A stretch of DNA of 64,000 nucleotides from Rhodomicrobium sp. R_RK_3 (GCF_002198715.1 NZ_MWLK01000021.1:186001-250000); one strand, 5' to 3'. Positions 33,698 through 42,785 are shown, counted from the stretch's first letter. The notes: generated by a model from the sequence alone, not told the origin. Made by a program: numbers and translations.

Positions 33698-35373
33698 CTC
33701 ACTTCATCCTGTGCGGGCAACTCGACGATGAAGCGGGTGCCCTCGCTACCGATGGGCTCCCACCACAGACGGCCGCCATGCAGCGCCACGATCTGGCGGC
33801 TCAGCGCGAGGCCCAGCCCCATGCCGCTATCCTTGGTCGAAACGAAGGGCTCATAGAGCCGGTCGGCGATCTCGGGTGAAACGCCCGCGCCATTATCCTC
33901 GACGATGATCCGCGCTGCCCGCCCCTCCGCCGCCGTCGCAACCAGCACGCGGCCGCGCTTGTCGGCGCGGTCCGACGCCGCATCGACGGCATTGGTGACG
34001 AGGTTCAGCAGCACCTGCTCGATCTGGATGCCGTCGGCCGTCACCGGCGGAACCGGCGCGAGATCGAAGCCGATGCGGACGCTGCGGCCGCGCGCTTCCA
34101 TGCGCAGCACATCGCCGAGCTTCGCGACGAGGGTGGAGAGGTCGGTTTTGGCCGGTTCGCTCTTGCCTTCGGAGATGAAGCCGCGCAGCCGGCCGAGCAC
34201 CTCCATCGCCCGCCGCATCTCGTCGCGAGCGATGGTCAAGCTCTCGACCACTTCCCGCGATTGGCTGTCGGTCCCCGTCGTCTGGCTCAGCGCGACATGG
34301 ATATGCGTCGCGACCGTCGACAAAGGTTGGCTGATCTGATGGGCGATGGCGACGCCCATGGCGCCCGCCGCCGTGTGCCGCCCCATGCGTCCGATCTCGG
34401 CCTGCTGCGCCTTGGCGCGCTCCTGGGAATGGCGCAGCTCTGAGATGGAAGCGCCGAGCAGCAAGCCGGTCGCGGCGAGCGTCAGCATCAGCAATTGCAG
34501 ACCGATGAACTCGGTCGCGGCATAGTTGACGGTCTCGGTGACGGTCAGCAGTGCGATTTGCGCGAACAGGATGGCGAGCGCCGCACCGGAAAAGCCTTCC
34601 CGCACGGCTGCCCAGATCACCGGCAGGAACAAGAGATAGAAGAACTGGTGATCGTCGGTGCGCGGCAGGCCGAACATCAGGCCGAGCGCCAGCGCCAATC
34701 CGGCAGCCACCACGGCGATGTCGACATAGAGCGAGCCGCGCCCGGCTTCGGCGAAATGCGAACGGAGCAGCATGGCGGCCGAGACCGCCGGCATGACGAT
34801 GACGATGCCGAGCGTGTCGCCGACCCAAAAATGGGTGATCGCTGTCAGCAGCCTGTCGCGCGGGATGTCGCCTGTCAGCACCAGCGCGCCGCAAGCCGCA
34901 ATTGCCGTGAACAGCGCAATCGCCGGCCCGAGCGCCAACAGGCTCACCACGTCGCGCAAGCCGCCCCGCCCGAGCTGAAACCCGCTCCGGCGCAGCAAGC
35001 CGGCCAGCACCGTATAGCCGAGGGCAAGCAGCGCGCTGGAGGCGATGGTGCCGAGATTGCTGTGCGGGTCGCCGTGGACGAAGACGCTCGATAAGAGACC
35101 CGCGATGAACAGCAGCGGCGCCCAGGTGAGGCCGCGCGTCAGCAAGAGCACGAGGCTGGCGGCGGGCGAGGGGTTCCACAGGGCGATGTCGAGAAATTCG
35201 AAGGCGTGGAACTGGCTGGACCATTCCAGCGCCAGATAGACCGACAAATAGAGATAGAGGCTGGCGCTGCCGCCCCAGGGCGATCGCAGAAAATCGCGCT
35301 CCAGGGCGCGGAGCCGGTCGGCCGGTTTCACGGCGCCAGGCGGGGCCAGCATGGCGGGGTAGGCTGATGACAT
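33694..35373 (-). CDS. MASE1-type membrane sensor histidine kinase
   Basis: An N-terminal MASE1-like sensory domain has about eight membrane helices (40-310), including N-P-S-P-A-A-S-L-V-L-L-L-T-R-G and H-F-W-V-G-D-T-L-G-I-V. A FixL/DctB-type kinase core follows: phospho-His345 in A-I-A-H-Q-I-S-Q-P-L-S-T, and HATPase motifs with N-A-V-D-A-A, D-N-G-A-G-V and G-M-G-L-G-L. The stop overlaps the FixJ-type regulator start. No PAS or heme domain is seen, so the stimulus is probably membrane-derived and unknown. Confidence 0.9.
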   Translation of the reverse strand: MSSAYPAMLAPPGAVKPADRLRALERDFLRSPWGGSASLYLYLSVYLALEWSSQFHAFEFLDIALWNPSPAASLVLLLTRGLTWAPLLFIAGLLSSVFVHGDPHSNLGTIASSALLALGYTVLAGLLRRSGFQLGRGGLRDVVSLLALGPAIALFTAIAACGALVLTGDIPRDRLLTAITHFWVGDTLGIVIVMPAVSAAMLLRSHFAEAGRGSLYVDIAVVAAGLALALGLMFGLPRTDDHQFFYLLFLPVIWAAVREGFSGAALAILFAQIALLTVTETVNYAATEFIGLQLLMLTLAATGLLLGASISELRHSQERAKAQQAEIGRMGRHTAAGAMGVAIAHQISQPLSTVATHIHVALSQTTGTDSQSREVVESLTIARDEMRRAMEVLGRLRGFISEGKSEPAKTDLSTLVAKLGDVLRMEARGRSVRIGFDLAPVPPVTADGIQIEQVLLNLVTNAVDAASDRADKRGRVLVATAAEGRAARIIVEDNGAGVSPEIADRLYEPFVSTKDSGMGLGLALSRQIVALHGGRLWWEPIGSEGTRFIVELPAQDEVR

Positions 35374-35446
35374 CGGTCCAACTCATCGGCGTCGCGTGGC
35401 CAGGATTTGGGGATGCGCCGCCCCCGGCCCAAGAGGCAGCTCCCTA

Positions 35447-35588
35447 GGTAGATCTACCCAGAAAACCTTTCGAGCCTTCAGGCGATTAGCCTTCGCCAGC
35501 TCCGGCGGACGCCATTTTACCGGGGTATATCTGCCTACAGTCTCCCGCCCTCCGATGCACTACTTTTAACGCGTGCTGGTATACCAGC
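35447..35588. promoter_or_regulatory. Cluster of three GGTA..TACC dyads between kinase and terC genes
   Basis: GGTAGATCTACC (35447-35458) is a perfect 12-nt palindrome. GGTATATCTGCC (35524-35535) matches it at 10 of 12 positions. GCTGGTATACCAGC (35575-35588) is a perfect 14-nt palindrome around GGTATACC. They lie 74, 151 and 202 bp before the kinase start and shortly before terC. A dimeric regulator, perhaps the FixJ-type protein, could bind them. Confidence 0.5.
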
Positions 35589-35589
35589 G

Positions 35590-35620
35590 ACCGAGCCGCC
35601 GCGGGACGAGCAGGCTCGGC
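35590..35620 (+). promoter_or_regulatory. Hairpin in the terC leader
   Basis: CCGAGCC (about 35591-35597) can pair with GGCTCGG (about 35613-35619) across a 15-nt loop, 33 bp before the TerC start. No T-run follows. It may be a leader structure; I could not match it to the manganese riboswitch. Confidence 0.35.
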
Positions 35621-35652
35621 GCCCGACAACCAAAAAACCGTATTGGGAGAGC

Positions 35653-36333
35653 ATGGAAGACCTTTATCCGCAGCTCATCGCGCTGCTGCAGATCACGCTC
35701 ATCGACGTCGTGCTGGCGGGCGATAATGCCATCGTCGTCGGCCTTGCCGCGTCCAGAGTCGCGCCGGAATTACGCGCGAAAGTGATCTTTTGGGGCCTTG
35801 CCGGCGCCGTTTTACTTCGTATTTTCTTTGCAGCCATTACGGCGCAACTGCTCGCCATCATCGGATTGACCTTTGCCGGCGGCCTGTTGCTGCTCTGGGT
35901 CTGCTGGAAGATGTACCGCGAAATCCGCACAGGTTCGATGGCGCACGAGACCGAGACCCGGCCACAATCGGTCGGCGCCGCCGCCGCGCCCGAAATTGCC
36001 CGCCCGATGAGTTTCTGGTCGGCCATCCTCCAGATCCTGATCGCCGACGTCTCCATGTCGCTCGACAATGTGCTGGCCGTCGCCGGTGCGGCGAAGGGCC
36101 ATACCTGGGTGCTGATCGTCGGCCTCCTGCTGTCCATCGTGCTGATGGCCGTCGCCGCCAATGTGATCGCCAAGCTGCTCGCCCGCTATCACTGGATCAC
36201 CTGGATCGGTCTCGCGATCATCCTCTTCGTCGCCGTCGACATGATCTATCGCGGCGCCATCGAGCTGCAGGGCTATGTGGCCGCAAATGGCGGTCTCGCC
36301 AGCCTGTCCGATATCGTGACGCGATTGTTTTAG
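35653..36333 (+). CDS. TerC/YjbE-family membrane protein (putative Mn2+ exporter)
   Basis: A 226-residue protein with six to seven helices and the paired acidic motifs D-V-V-L-A-G-D-N-A-I-V-V-G-L-A (about 17-31) and D-V-S-M-S-L-D-N-V-L-A-V-A-G (about 130-143), diagnostic of TerC. Recent work on this family links it to manganese export during secretion. The start is supported by GGGAGAGC. A small 117-residue membrane protein follows 13 bp later and may be in the operon. Confidence 0.9.
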   Translation: MEDLYPQLIALLQITLIDVVLAGDNAIVVGLAASRVAPELRAKVIFWGLAGAVLLRIFFAAITAQLLAIIGLTFAGGLLLLWVCWKMYREIRTGSMAHETETRPQSVGAAAAPEIARPMSFWSAILQILIADVSMSLDNVLAVAGAAKGHTWVLIVGLLLSIVLMAVAANVIAKLLARYHWITWIGLAIILFVAVDMIYRGAIELQGYVAANGGLASLSDIVTRLF

Positions 36334-36346
36334 AAAGAAAAACGCG

Positions 36347-36700
36347 ATGCGCCAAGCCTCTCGGAATCTTCGCAGTTCATCCTATGACGAGGTGGCGAGG
36401 CGCAGCGCACGCCAGCAATGGCAGAGCGCCGTGGTTCTGGCGGGGGCTCTCGCCGCCGCCTCCTTCGTGCCGCATCCGATCGTGCTGCCGCTGACCAGCG
36501 TCATCCTGGTCGCGGCCGGCTGCGCGGTGGCGGCTTTCGCGTGGGTCAGGGCCGAAAAGCGCGAGGCGGATCAGTTCACCCGGTGGGATCAGGCCGGTAT
36601 TTTCGTCTTCGCCGGCTTCCTGGCGGCGCTGACCGCCGATTCCGCCGAGGCTCTGAGCTTCATCGAGGCGTTCGCTGACCGGTCTCCGGCGCGCGAATAG
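36347..36700 (+). CDS. Small membrane protein of unknown function
   Basis: A 117-residue protein with three predicted hydrophobic segments (about 29-44, 47-65, 83-95) after a basic N-terminus (M-R-Q-A-S-R-N-L-R-S-S). The middle segment runs L-P-L-T-S-V-I-L-V-A-A-G-C-A-V-A. I do not recognise it. It starts 13 bp after the TerC gene on the same strand, so it is probably co-transcribed and may be a partner. Confidence 0.65.
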   Translation: MRQASRNLRSSSYDEVARRSARQQWQSAVVLAGALAAASFVPHPIVLPLTSVILVAAGCAVAAFAWVRAEKREADQFTRWDQAGIFVFAGFLAALTADSAEALSFIEAFADRSPARE

Positions 36701-36883
36701 GGTTTTCTCCCTGGGACGCCGGGCGGGGCCGATCAGGTCTCCCCGGCGGCCTTTTCCGGCAATGCGGCAACAGCGCCGCCATTTCCGCCGTACAAGTAAC
36801 CGATTTCCGCGCTATATCCAGCGGTCGGGCCTTAAAAGGCGTGGTCATCGTAGCCACGTTAAGCGGTCTACTGATGGAAGGCG

Positions 36884-37234
36884 ATGATGCGGTTCACTCG
36901 CGTTGCCCGTTCGATGGCGTTGCTGCTGGGCTTTGTGCTCGCCCTTTCGGGTGCCTGGGCGCAATTCGGCGCGTCCATCCGCCATCAGCATCCCGCCTTC
37001 AAGGGTTTGATTGCCCCCGTCGCCACCCTGGAAGACGGCGTCGACCTTACCAGCGATGATGGATTTGCCATCGCCCCGGAAGGCAATGGCTGGCCGGATG
37101 GCGCCATTTCGGCCGTTCTTCCCTCACCCTATAGCGTCGCCTCGCCCGCCATTCTCACGGCGCGGGAGCACGTCCAGCCGGCGGCCGGCGTTGGGCAGAA
37201 GGCGCATCTCTCGACAGGTCCGCCCGCCGCGTAA
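36884..37234 (+). CDS. Small secreted protein, hypothetical
   Basis: 116 residues. An N-terminal signal peptide (R-S-M-A-L-L-L-G-F-V-L-A-L-S-G-A-W-A, residues 9-26) is followed by a short polar domain with no recognised motif. Codon use and the signal peptide make it plausible, but there is no homology handle. It lies upstream of the lpiA/mprF operon. Confidence 0.5.
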   Translation: MMRFTRVARSMALLLGFVLALSGAWAQFGASIRHQHPAFKGLIAPVATLEDGVDLTSDDGFAIAPEGNGWPDGAISAVLPSPYSVASPAILTAREHVQPAAGVGQKAHLSTGPPAA

Positions 37235-37269
37235 TCCACCTTTGGTTAAGGATGACGCCCGAATTGCGC

Positions 37270-37385
37270 CCGGCAAGCTCTTTGCCGGACCTCTTGAGAG
37301 GTTGAAAATGCTTTCCTTTTCTACCATCGATGATGGCGGTCACGGCCGGCGCGCGCTCGGGTTGCAAACCAAGTCTGTTTCTTAA
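37270..37385 (+). promoter_or_regulatory. Possible leader (hairpin plus 25-codon uORF) before lpiA/mprF
   Basis: A 7-bp stem (CCGGCAA 37270-37276, TTGCCGG 37282-37288) is followed by a short open frame at 37308-37385 (M-L-S-F-S-T-I-D-D-G-G-H-G..., ending in V-S) preceded by GAGAGG at a workable distance. It ends 23 bp before the lpiA ATG. In rhizobia lpiA is induced at low pH, and translational leader control would be a plausible route. It could equally be a chance frame. Confidence 0.35.
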
Positions 37386-37408
37386 GCCCATTCGCATTTG
37401 ATGGACGC

Positions 37409-40081
37409 ATGACCATGCAATCCCGGATCGCACAGACCGCGAATCTCGCGGATATTGCCGGAAATCCCCGGCCTGACGATTTTAAGCGCAGCCTCTTCGG
37501 ACTGCTTGCCCGGCTCGACTGGGGCAAGATCGGCATCGCCATCGGCGTTGCGGTGCTGGTGGCCGTCTGCCTGGGCTTGCGGCGTGAACTTGCGGCGATC
37601 ACCTGGGATCAGGTCGGCGCGGCCATGGCCAATGTGCCCGCCGCCAGCATCCTGGCAGCGTTTGCGGCGACCGCCCTGTCTTATACCGCGCTGGTCGGTT
37701 TCGACTGGCTCGCCTTGCGCCAAAGCGGCATCAACTCCGTACCGCTTTGGTTCGTCGGCCTTACCTCCTTCATCGGCCACGCCTTCACCTTCACCCTCGG
37801 CTTCGGCGTGCTGACCGGCGGCGCGGTGCGGCTGCGGCTCTACCAGACCAAGGGCGTCCCCATCGAGCGCGGCGTCGCGGTCGGCGCGCTGTCCGCCATC
37901 GGCTTCTGGACGGGGCTGGCCGCCATCGGCGGCATCTGCCTGCTGCTGGAGCCGGCGGCTTTTGGCGCGGTCGACGGCCTGGGTCTCGCCGTCAACCGTC
38001 TCGCCGGGGCGGCTGTCCTGGCGGTGCTTGGCGGCTGGATCGCCTACACGGCGGTGAGCGACCGGGCGATTTCCCTCGGCGGCTGGAGTATGAACCTGCC
38101 GGGGCCGGCCTCGACGCTTGGCTCCATGCTGATCGGCATGGCCGATACCGGCGCGGCGGCGCTGGCGCTTTGGTTCCTGATGCCGTCCGGGCTCGACATG
38201 TCCTTCCCTGGCTTTCTGGTGATCTTCGTCGCGGCGACCATTCTCGGCGTTGTCAGCCATGTGCCGGGCGGGCTGGGCGTTTTCGAGGCGGTGTTCGTGC
38301 TTGCGGTCCCGCAAAGCCTTCGCGCGGATCTGATCGGATCGCTGCTGCTGTTCCGCGTCGTCTACTACCTCGTCCCCTTCGGCATCGCGGCCGGGTTACT
38401 GGCTTTGCACGAAGCCTGGCCCTACCGCTCGACCGTCGCCTCTGCGCTGGGCAATTTTTCCAAGGCGGCCGGACGGTTCATGCCGCAAATCACGGCGGGC
38501 GCGGTGTTCGTCGGCGGCTTCGTGCTCATTCTCTCCGGCGCGCTCCCCGCCGAGCCCAACCGCATGGCCGCCCTCCGCAACGTCGTGCCGCTGCCCTTCG
38601 TTGAAAGCTCGCATCTGGTGGCGAGCATCGTCGGCACCTTCCTCCTGGTGATCGCGCATGGCCTGTCGCGGCAATTGCGCTCGGCCTGGCGGCTCTCGAT
38701 CTGGCTGCTGAGCGCGGCGGCGCTATTCTCCCTCGCCAAGGGCTTCGACTACGAGGAAGCGCTGATCTGCCTCGCCGTCGTCGGGCTGCTCTGGTTCAAC
38801 CGGGATCAGTATTACCGCCTCTCCGGCGGGCTCGAAGGCGCGCTGTCGCTGCCCTGGCTGGTCGCCATCTTCAGCGCGGCGGCGGTGTCGATCTGGGCGG
38901 GTTTTTGGGTCTACCAGCAGGTCGGCTATGAGGGCTCGCTGTGGTGGGACTTCTGCTACAACGCCGATGCGCCGCGCTTCCTGCGCGCCAGTCTCGCGGT
39001 GTCGGTGACGAGCGTCGCGCTGATCCTCTATAAATTCCTGCACCAGCCCTACCTGATGCAGGAACCGGCCACGCTCGGCGACAATGCCGGGGTCGAGGAT
39101 CTGGTCGCGCATTCCAACCGGCTCGACGCGCAATTGGCTTTCCTCGGCGACAAGCGCTTCGAATTCGCCGAGGGCGGCGACGGCTTCGTCATGTACGGCG
39201 TGCAAGGCTCGAGCTGGATCGCCATGGGCGACCCCATCGCCACCAGCGAGGAGGCCACCCGCAAGCTGATCTGGCGCTATAAGGAACTGGCCGACCTCTA
39301 TCGCGGCGTCGCGGTATTCTACCAGATCGACACGCGCTATTTGCCCGTCTATCTCGACGCCGGTTTCGCCATGGCCAAGCTTGGCGAGGACGCCTGGGTC
39401 GACCTCAATAAGTTCTCGCTCGAGGGCAGCGAGTTCCGCAAGTTGCGCCAGTCGAAATCCCATGCCCAGCGGGCGGGCGTCAGCTTCGAGATCGTCAAGG
39501 CCGAGGACATTCCTCCGCTGCTGCCGGAGCTGAAACGGGTGTCTGACGCCTGGCTCGCGGGCTTTCCCGGCCAGGAGAAAGGCTTCACGCTCGGCTTCTG
39601 GTCGGAGGAATATCTGAGCCGCTACGATCACGCCATCGTCCGCAGCAATGGCGAGATCGTCGCCTTCGCCAATATCTGGGGTCCCGGTCCCGGGGGCGAA
39701 TATTCCGTCGACCTGATGCGCCACACGCCGGACGCGCCCGGCGGCGTGATGGATTACCTGTTCATCTGCCTGCTTGAGCGGCTGAAGGCCGATGGCGGCC
39801 AATGGTTCAATCTGGGCATGGCGCCGCTGTCGGGCCTGCCGCAGCACCGTCTCGCGCCGCTCTGGAGCCAACTCGCCTCGCTGATCTACCATCGCGGCGG
39901 GCGCTTTTACAATTTCGAGGGCCTGCGCGCCTTCAAGAACAAATTCAAGCCCGAATGGCGGCCGCGCTATCTCGCCTATCCCGGCGGTCTGTCACTGCCG
40001 CAAATCCTGCTCGATGCCACACGCCTGATTTCCTCCAGCCCGATGCGGGCCCGCGCCGTCAAGGGGAACGCGCAATCATGA
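37409..40081 (+). CDS. mprF: Bifunctional lysyl-phosphatidylglycerol synthetase/flippase (LpiA/MprF)
   Basis: 890 residues. The first ~500 form the flippase with many membrane helices (V-P-G-G-L-G-V-F-E near 285 is the conserved UPF0104 loop); the C-terminal ~350 residues are the aminoacyl transferase domain (F-V-M-Y-G-V-Q-G-S-S-W-I-A-M-G-D-P, G-F-A-M-A-K-L-G-E-D-A-W, A-F-K-N-K-F-K-P-E-W). It moves lysine from Lys-tRNA to phosphatidylglycerol and flips the product, protecting against cationic peptides and acid. AcvB starts inside its stop codon. Confidence 0.95.
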   Translation: MTMQSRIAQTANLADIAGNPRPDDFKRSLFGLLARLDWGKIGIAIGVAVLVAVCLGLRRELAAITWDQVGAAMANVPAASILAAFAATALSYTALVGFDWLALRQSGINSVPLWFVGLTSFIGHAFTFTLGFGVLTGGAVRLRLYQTKGVPIERGVAVGALSAIGFWTGLAAIGGICLLLEPAAFGAVDGLGLAVNRLAGAAVLAVLGGWIAYTAVSDRAISLGGWSMNLPGPASTLGSMLIGMADTGAAALALWFLMPSGLDMSFPGFLVIFVAATILGVVSHVPGGLGVFEAVFVLAVPQSLRADLIGSLLLFRVVYYLVPFGIAAGLLALHEAWPYRSTVASALGNFSKAAGRFMPQITAGAVFVGGFVLILSGALPAEPNRMAALRNVVPLPFVESSHLVASIVGTFLLVIAHGLSRQLRSAWRLSIWLLSAAALFSLAKGFDYEEALICLAVVGLLWFNRDQYYRLSGGLEGALSLPWLVAIFSAAAVSIWAGFWVYQQVGYEGSLWWDFCYNADAPRFLRASLAVSVTSVALILYKFLHQPYLMQEPATLGDNAGVEDLVAHSNRLDAQLAFLGDKRFEFAEGGDGFVMYGVQGSSWIAMGDPIATSEEATRKLIWRYKELADLYRGVAVFYQIDTRYLPVYLDAGFAMAKLGEDAWVDLNKFSLEGSEFRKLRQSKSHAQRAGVSFEIVKAEDIPPLLPELKRVSDAWLAGFPGQEKGFTLGFWSEEYLSRYDHAIVRSNGEIVAFANIWGPGPGGEYSVDLMRHTPDAPGGVMDYLFICLLERLKADGGQWFNLGMAPLSGLPQHRLAPLWSQLASLIYHRGGRFYNFEGLRAFKNKFKPEWRPRYLAYPGGLSLPQILLDATRLISSSPMRARAVKGNAQS

Positions 40082-41442
40082 AACTCCTATCGTTTTGCCT
40101 GGCACTGCTGCTGCTGCTGGCCGCCGCCGTTCCCGCGCCCGCTTTCGCGCAGACCGCACCTCGTTCGATTACCACCGACATCGGCGACATCGGACGCATC
40201 GAGGTCCTGGCGCCGGAAGGCGAGCCCAATGCCTTTATCATCTTCATCTCGGACCGCGACGGGCTGACGCCGCAATTCCGCGCCCAAGCCCTGCAACTGG
40301 TCGGGAAAGGGGCCGCCGTCGCCCTGGTCGATGAGCCCGAGGTGGTCCGCCTCCAGGCCGCCAGCGACGATGTCGACTGCCATTATCTTTTCGGGGATTT
40401 CGAGGACCTGTCGCTCGGAGCGCAGCGCCAGCTCAACATGGCCACATGGCGCCAGCCCTTGCTTGTCGGCGTAGGGGAAGGCGGCGCGCTCGCCTATTAC
40501 GCGATGGCCCAGGCCCCCGACAACACCACCATCGGCGCGGTCAGCGACGGGTTCAGCCCGCAGTTCGAATCCAAGCTGCAATGGTGTGAAGGCGCGCCGA
40601 AGAAAGCGGCGGTGGGACAGCTCTTCACCTATTCCCCGATGCCGGAATTGCCCGGACGCTGGACCTGGATCACCAGCGAGCAGCCGAAGGGCGATTTGGC
40701 CGCCTTCGCCACCGCCAATGCCCTGACCACGGTGAAGGTCGTGCCCGACCCGGCCGACCGCTTCAACGCCGTGGTCGAGGCCGCCTACGCCATCATAGGG
40801 ACACCGAGCGAGCCGCTCGCCGGCCTTCCGCTGGTCGAGCTTCCCGCGACCAACGGCAAGCCGACCGCGATGGTGGTGTTCTTCTCCGGCGATGGCGGCT
40901 GGCGCGATATCGACAAGCAGATCGGCGACTATCTGTCCGCGCGAGGCGTCGCCGTCATCGGCGTCGATTCGCTGCGCTATTTCTGGAGCAAGAAGGATCC
41001 CAAGCAGATCGCCGCCGATGTCGACCGGATCGTCGCGCATTATCAGCGCAAATGGCATCCGGAGCGCATCGGCCTGCTAGGCTTTTCCTTCGGCGCCGAT
41101 GTGCTGCCGCTCGCCTGGGGCAAGCTCTCCCGCGATACCCAGAAGGCCGTCAATCTGATCGCGCTGCTCGGCCTCAGCTCCACTGCCGATTTGCAGATTT
41201 CCGTCGAAGGCTGGCTCGGCCTGTCTTCGGGCGAGGGCATTGCTCCGTATCTGGCGGGGCTGCCGGCGCAGAAAGTCATGTGTTTCTTCGGCACCGACGA
41301 AAAGGCCGATAAGGAAACCGGCTGCATCCTCCCCGAACTGGGCAAGGCGACGCTCATCGAGCGACCCGGCGGCCATCATTTCGACGGCGTCTACCAGCCG
41401 GTCGCCGAAAGCATCCTCGCCCGCCTCGGCGAGGAAGGTTGA
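40078..41442 (+). CDS. acvB: AcvB/VirJ-like periplasmic lysyl-phosphatidylglycerol hydrolase
   Basis: A 454-residue exported protein (signal peptide about 1-24, A-P-A-F-A-Q) with an alpha/beta-hydrolase core in the C-terminal half. It has G-D-G-G-W-R-D, the nucleophile elbow G-F-S-F-G-A-D (residues near 338) and a C-terminal H-H-F-D-G. The N-terminal half is the AcvB-specific domain. In Agrobacterium AcvB removes lysine from lysyl-PG and is encoded with lpiA; here the genes overlap by 4 bp, giving a balanced synthesis/removal pair. Confidence 0.92.
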   Translation: MKLLSFCLALLLLLAAAVPAPAFAQTAPRSITTDIGDIGRIEVLAPEGEPNAFIIFISDRDGLTPQFRAQALQLVGKGAAVALVDEPEVVRLQAASDDVDCHYLFGDFEDLSLGAQRQLNMATWRQPLLVGVGEGGALAYYAMAQAPDNTTIGAVSDGFSPQFESKLQWCEGAPKKAAVGQLFTYSPMPELPGRWTWITSEQPKGDLAAFATANALTTVKVVPDPADRFNAVVEAAYAIIGTPSEPLAGLPLVELPATNGKPTAMVVFFSGDGGWRDIDKQIGDYLSARGVAVIGVDSLRYFWSKKDPKQIAADVDRIVAHYQRKWHPERIGLLGFSFGADVLPLAWGKLSRDTQKAVNLIALLGLSSTADLQISVEGWLGLSSGEGIAPYLAGLPAQKVMCFFGTDEKADKETGCILPELGKATLIERPGGHHFDGVYQPVAESILARLGEEG

Positions 41443-41530
41443 CCGGGCGAGCCGGGATCAGATAAGCGGGACGCAAAGATCGCCCACGCTGCCGCAGCGC
41501 ACCTCTCCATTTTGCAAAACTCAATCTATT

Positions 41531-41644
41531 CCGTCGCCCCGGCCGAAGAGCCGGGGCCCACTCGCCTCTCACCTTGCCGCAGTGCCAGCGGATCCGGTAT
41601 TGGGTCCCGGCTCACCGCTACGCGGTGTCGGGGGTGACGAGGGG
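41531..41644 (+). repeat. Repeat family A, copy A3
   Basis: Begins CCGTCGCCCCGGCCGAAGAG, has the shared inner CTCGCCTCTCACCTTGCCGC and TTGGGTCCCGGCTCACCGCT segments, and ends with GCGGTGTCGGGGGTGACGAG. It lies between the converging acvB and tartrate-type dehydrogenase genes. Confidence 0.85.
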
Positions 41645-41711
41645 AAAGGCCGAATGCGACGCCTAAGGTCTCCGTAGGAGAGGGGAGGATATCTGCCCGC
41701 CGACGCCTGCC

Positions 41712-42785
41712 CTAGACATTCGAGCTGTAGATCGCCTCGACGACCGCGTCGGTGACTTGGCGGGTCGTCGCTGTTCCGCCGACGTCGGGCGTGAGGATGC
41801 CCGCGCCCGTTACCTGCTCCACCGCGCGCATCAGCCGTGACGACGCATCCGCCTCGCCGAGATGGTCGAGCATCTGCGCCGCCGTCCAGAAGGCGGCGAC
41901 GGGATTGGCGATGCCCTTGCCGGTAATGTCGAAGGCCGAGCCGTGGATCGGCTCGAACATCGACGGGAAACGGCGCTCGGGATCGATATTGGCGGTCGGC
42001 GCGACGCCGAGGCTGCCCGCCAGCGCGCCGGCCAGATCGGAGAGGATGTCGGCCTGGAGATTTGTCGCAACGACGGTGTCGATGCTGCGCGGATGCAAGG
42101 TCATGCGCACGGTCATGGCGTCGACCAGCGTCTTGTCCCAGGTGACATCGGGGAATTCGGCGGCGACTTCGGCCGCGATCTCGTCCCACATCACCATTCC
42201 GTGCCGCTGCGCGTTCGACTTGGTAACGACGGTGAGCAGCTTGCGCGGCCGCGACTGCGCCAGCCTGAAGGCGTAGCGCATGATCCGGGTGACGCCGACG
42301 CGGGTGAAGATCGCGACTTCAGTGCCGACCTCCTCCGGCAGGCCGCGATGCGCCCGCCCGCCATTGCCGGAATATTCGCCCTCCGAATTCTCGCGCACGA
42401 TCACCCAGTCCAGGTCGCCCGGCCCGACATTGCGCAAGGGCGAGAGGATGCCGGGCAGGATGCGGGTCGGGCGGACATTGGCATATTGGTCAAAGCCCTG
42501 GCAGATCGGCAGGCGCAGGCCCCAGAGCGTGATGTGGTCCGGCACGTCGGGTGCGCCGACCGCGCCGAAATAGATGGCGTCGAAGCGCTTGAGCCGGGCG
42601 AGCCCGTCCGCCGGCATCATCACGCCGTGCCGCTTGTAATAGTCCGAGCCCCAGTCGAAATGCTCGACCTCGAAGCTGACCTCGCCGAGCCGTTTCGCGA
42701 GCGCTTCGAGCACGGTCAGCCCGGCGGCGATGACTTCGGGGCCGATGCCGTCGGCGGGAATGGCGGCGATGGAATAGGCGCGCAT
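41712..42785 (-). CDS. Tartrate dehydrogenase/decarboxylase (isopropylmalate dehydrogenase superfamily)
   Basis: A 357-residue NAD-dependent beta-decarboxylating dehydrogenase. Features are I-P-A-D-G-I-G-P-E-V near the N-terminus, R-E-N-S-E-G-E-Y-S-G (about 132-141), a T-K-S-N-A block (NAD/metal site) and D-A-M-T-V-R-M-T. Y-K-R-H-G and the R-G-L-P-E-E-V-G-T-E-V-A-I-F-T-R segment fit tartrate dehydrogenase (TtuC) rather than LeuB. It may oxidise tartrate, malate or related hydroxy acids. ATG 42785 is preferred to TTG 42791. Confidence 0.85.
   Translation of the reverse strand: MRAYSIAAIPADGIGPEVIAAGLTVLEALAKRLGEVSFEVEHFDWGSDYYKRHGVMMPADGLARLKRFDAIYFGAVGAPDVPDHITLWGLRLPICQGFDQYANVRPTRILPGILSPLRNVGPGDLDWVIVRENSEGEYSGNGGRAHRGLPEEVGTEVAIFTRVGVTRIMRYAFRLAQSRPRKLLTVVTKSNAQRHGMVMWDEIAAEVAAEFPDVTWDKTLVDAMTVRMTLHPRSIDTVVATNLQADILSDLAGALAGSLGVAPTANIDPERRFPSMFEPIHGSAFDITGKGIANPVAAFWTAAQMLDHLGEADASSRLMRAVEQVTGAGILTPDVGGTATTRQVTDAVVEAIYSSNV

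Noticed and set aside
35460-35652. yybP-ykoY manganese riboswitch upstream of the TerC gene
   Set aside because: TerC genes are often preceded by it, but the conserved GGGGAGUA and ACAUACUC-type blocks are absent; only a simple hairpin and palindromes are seen.
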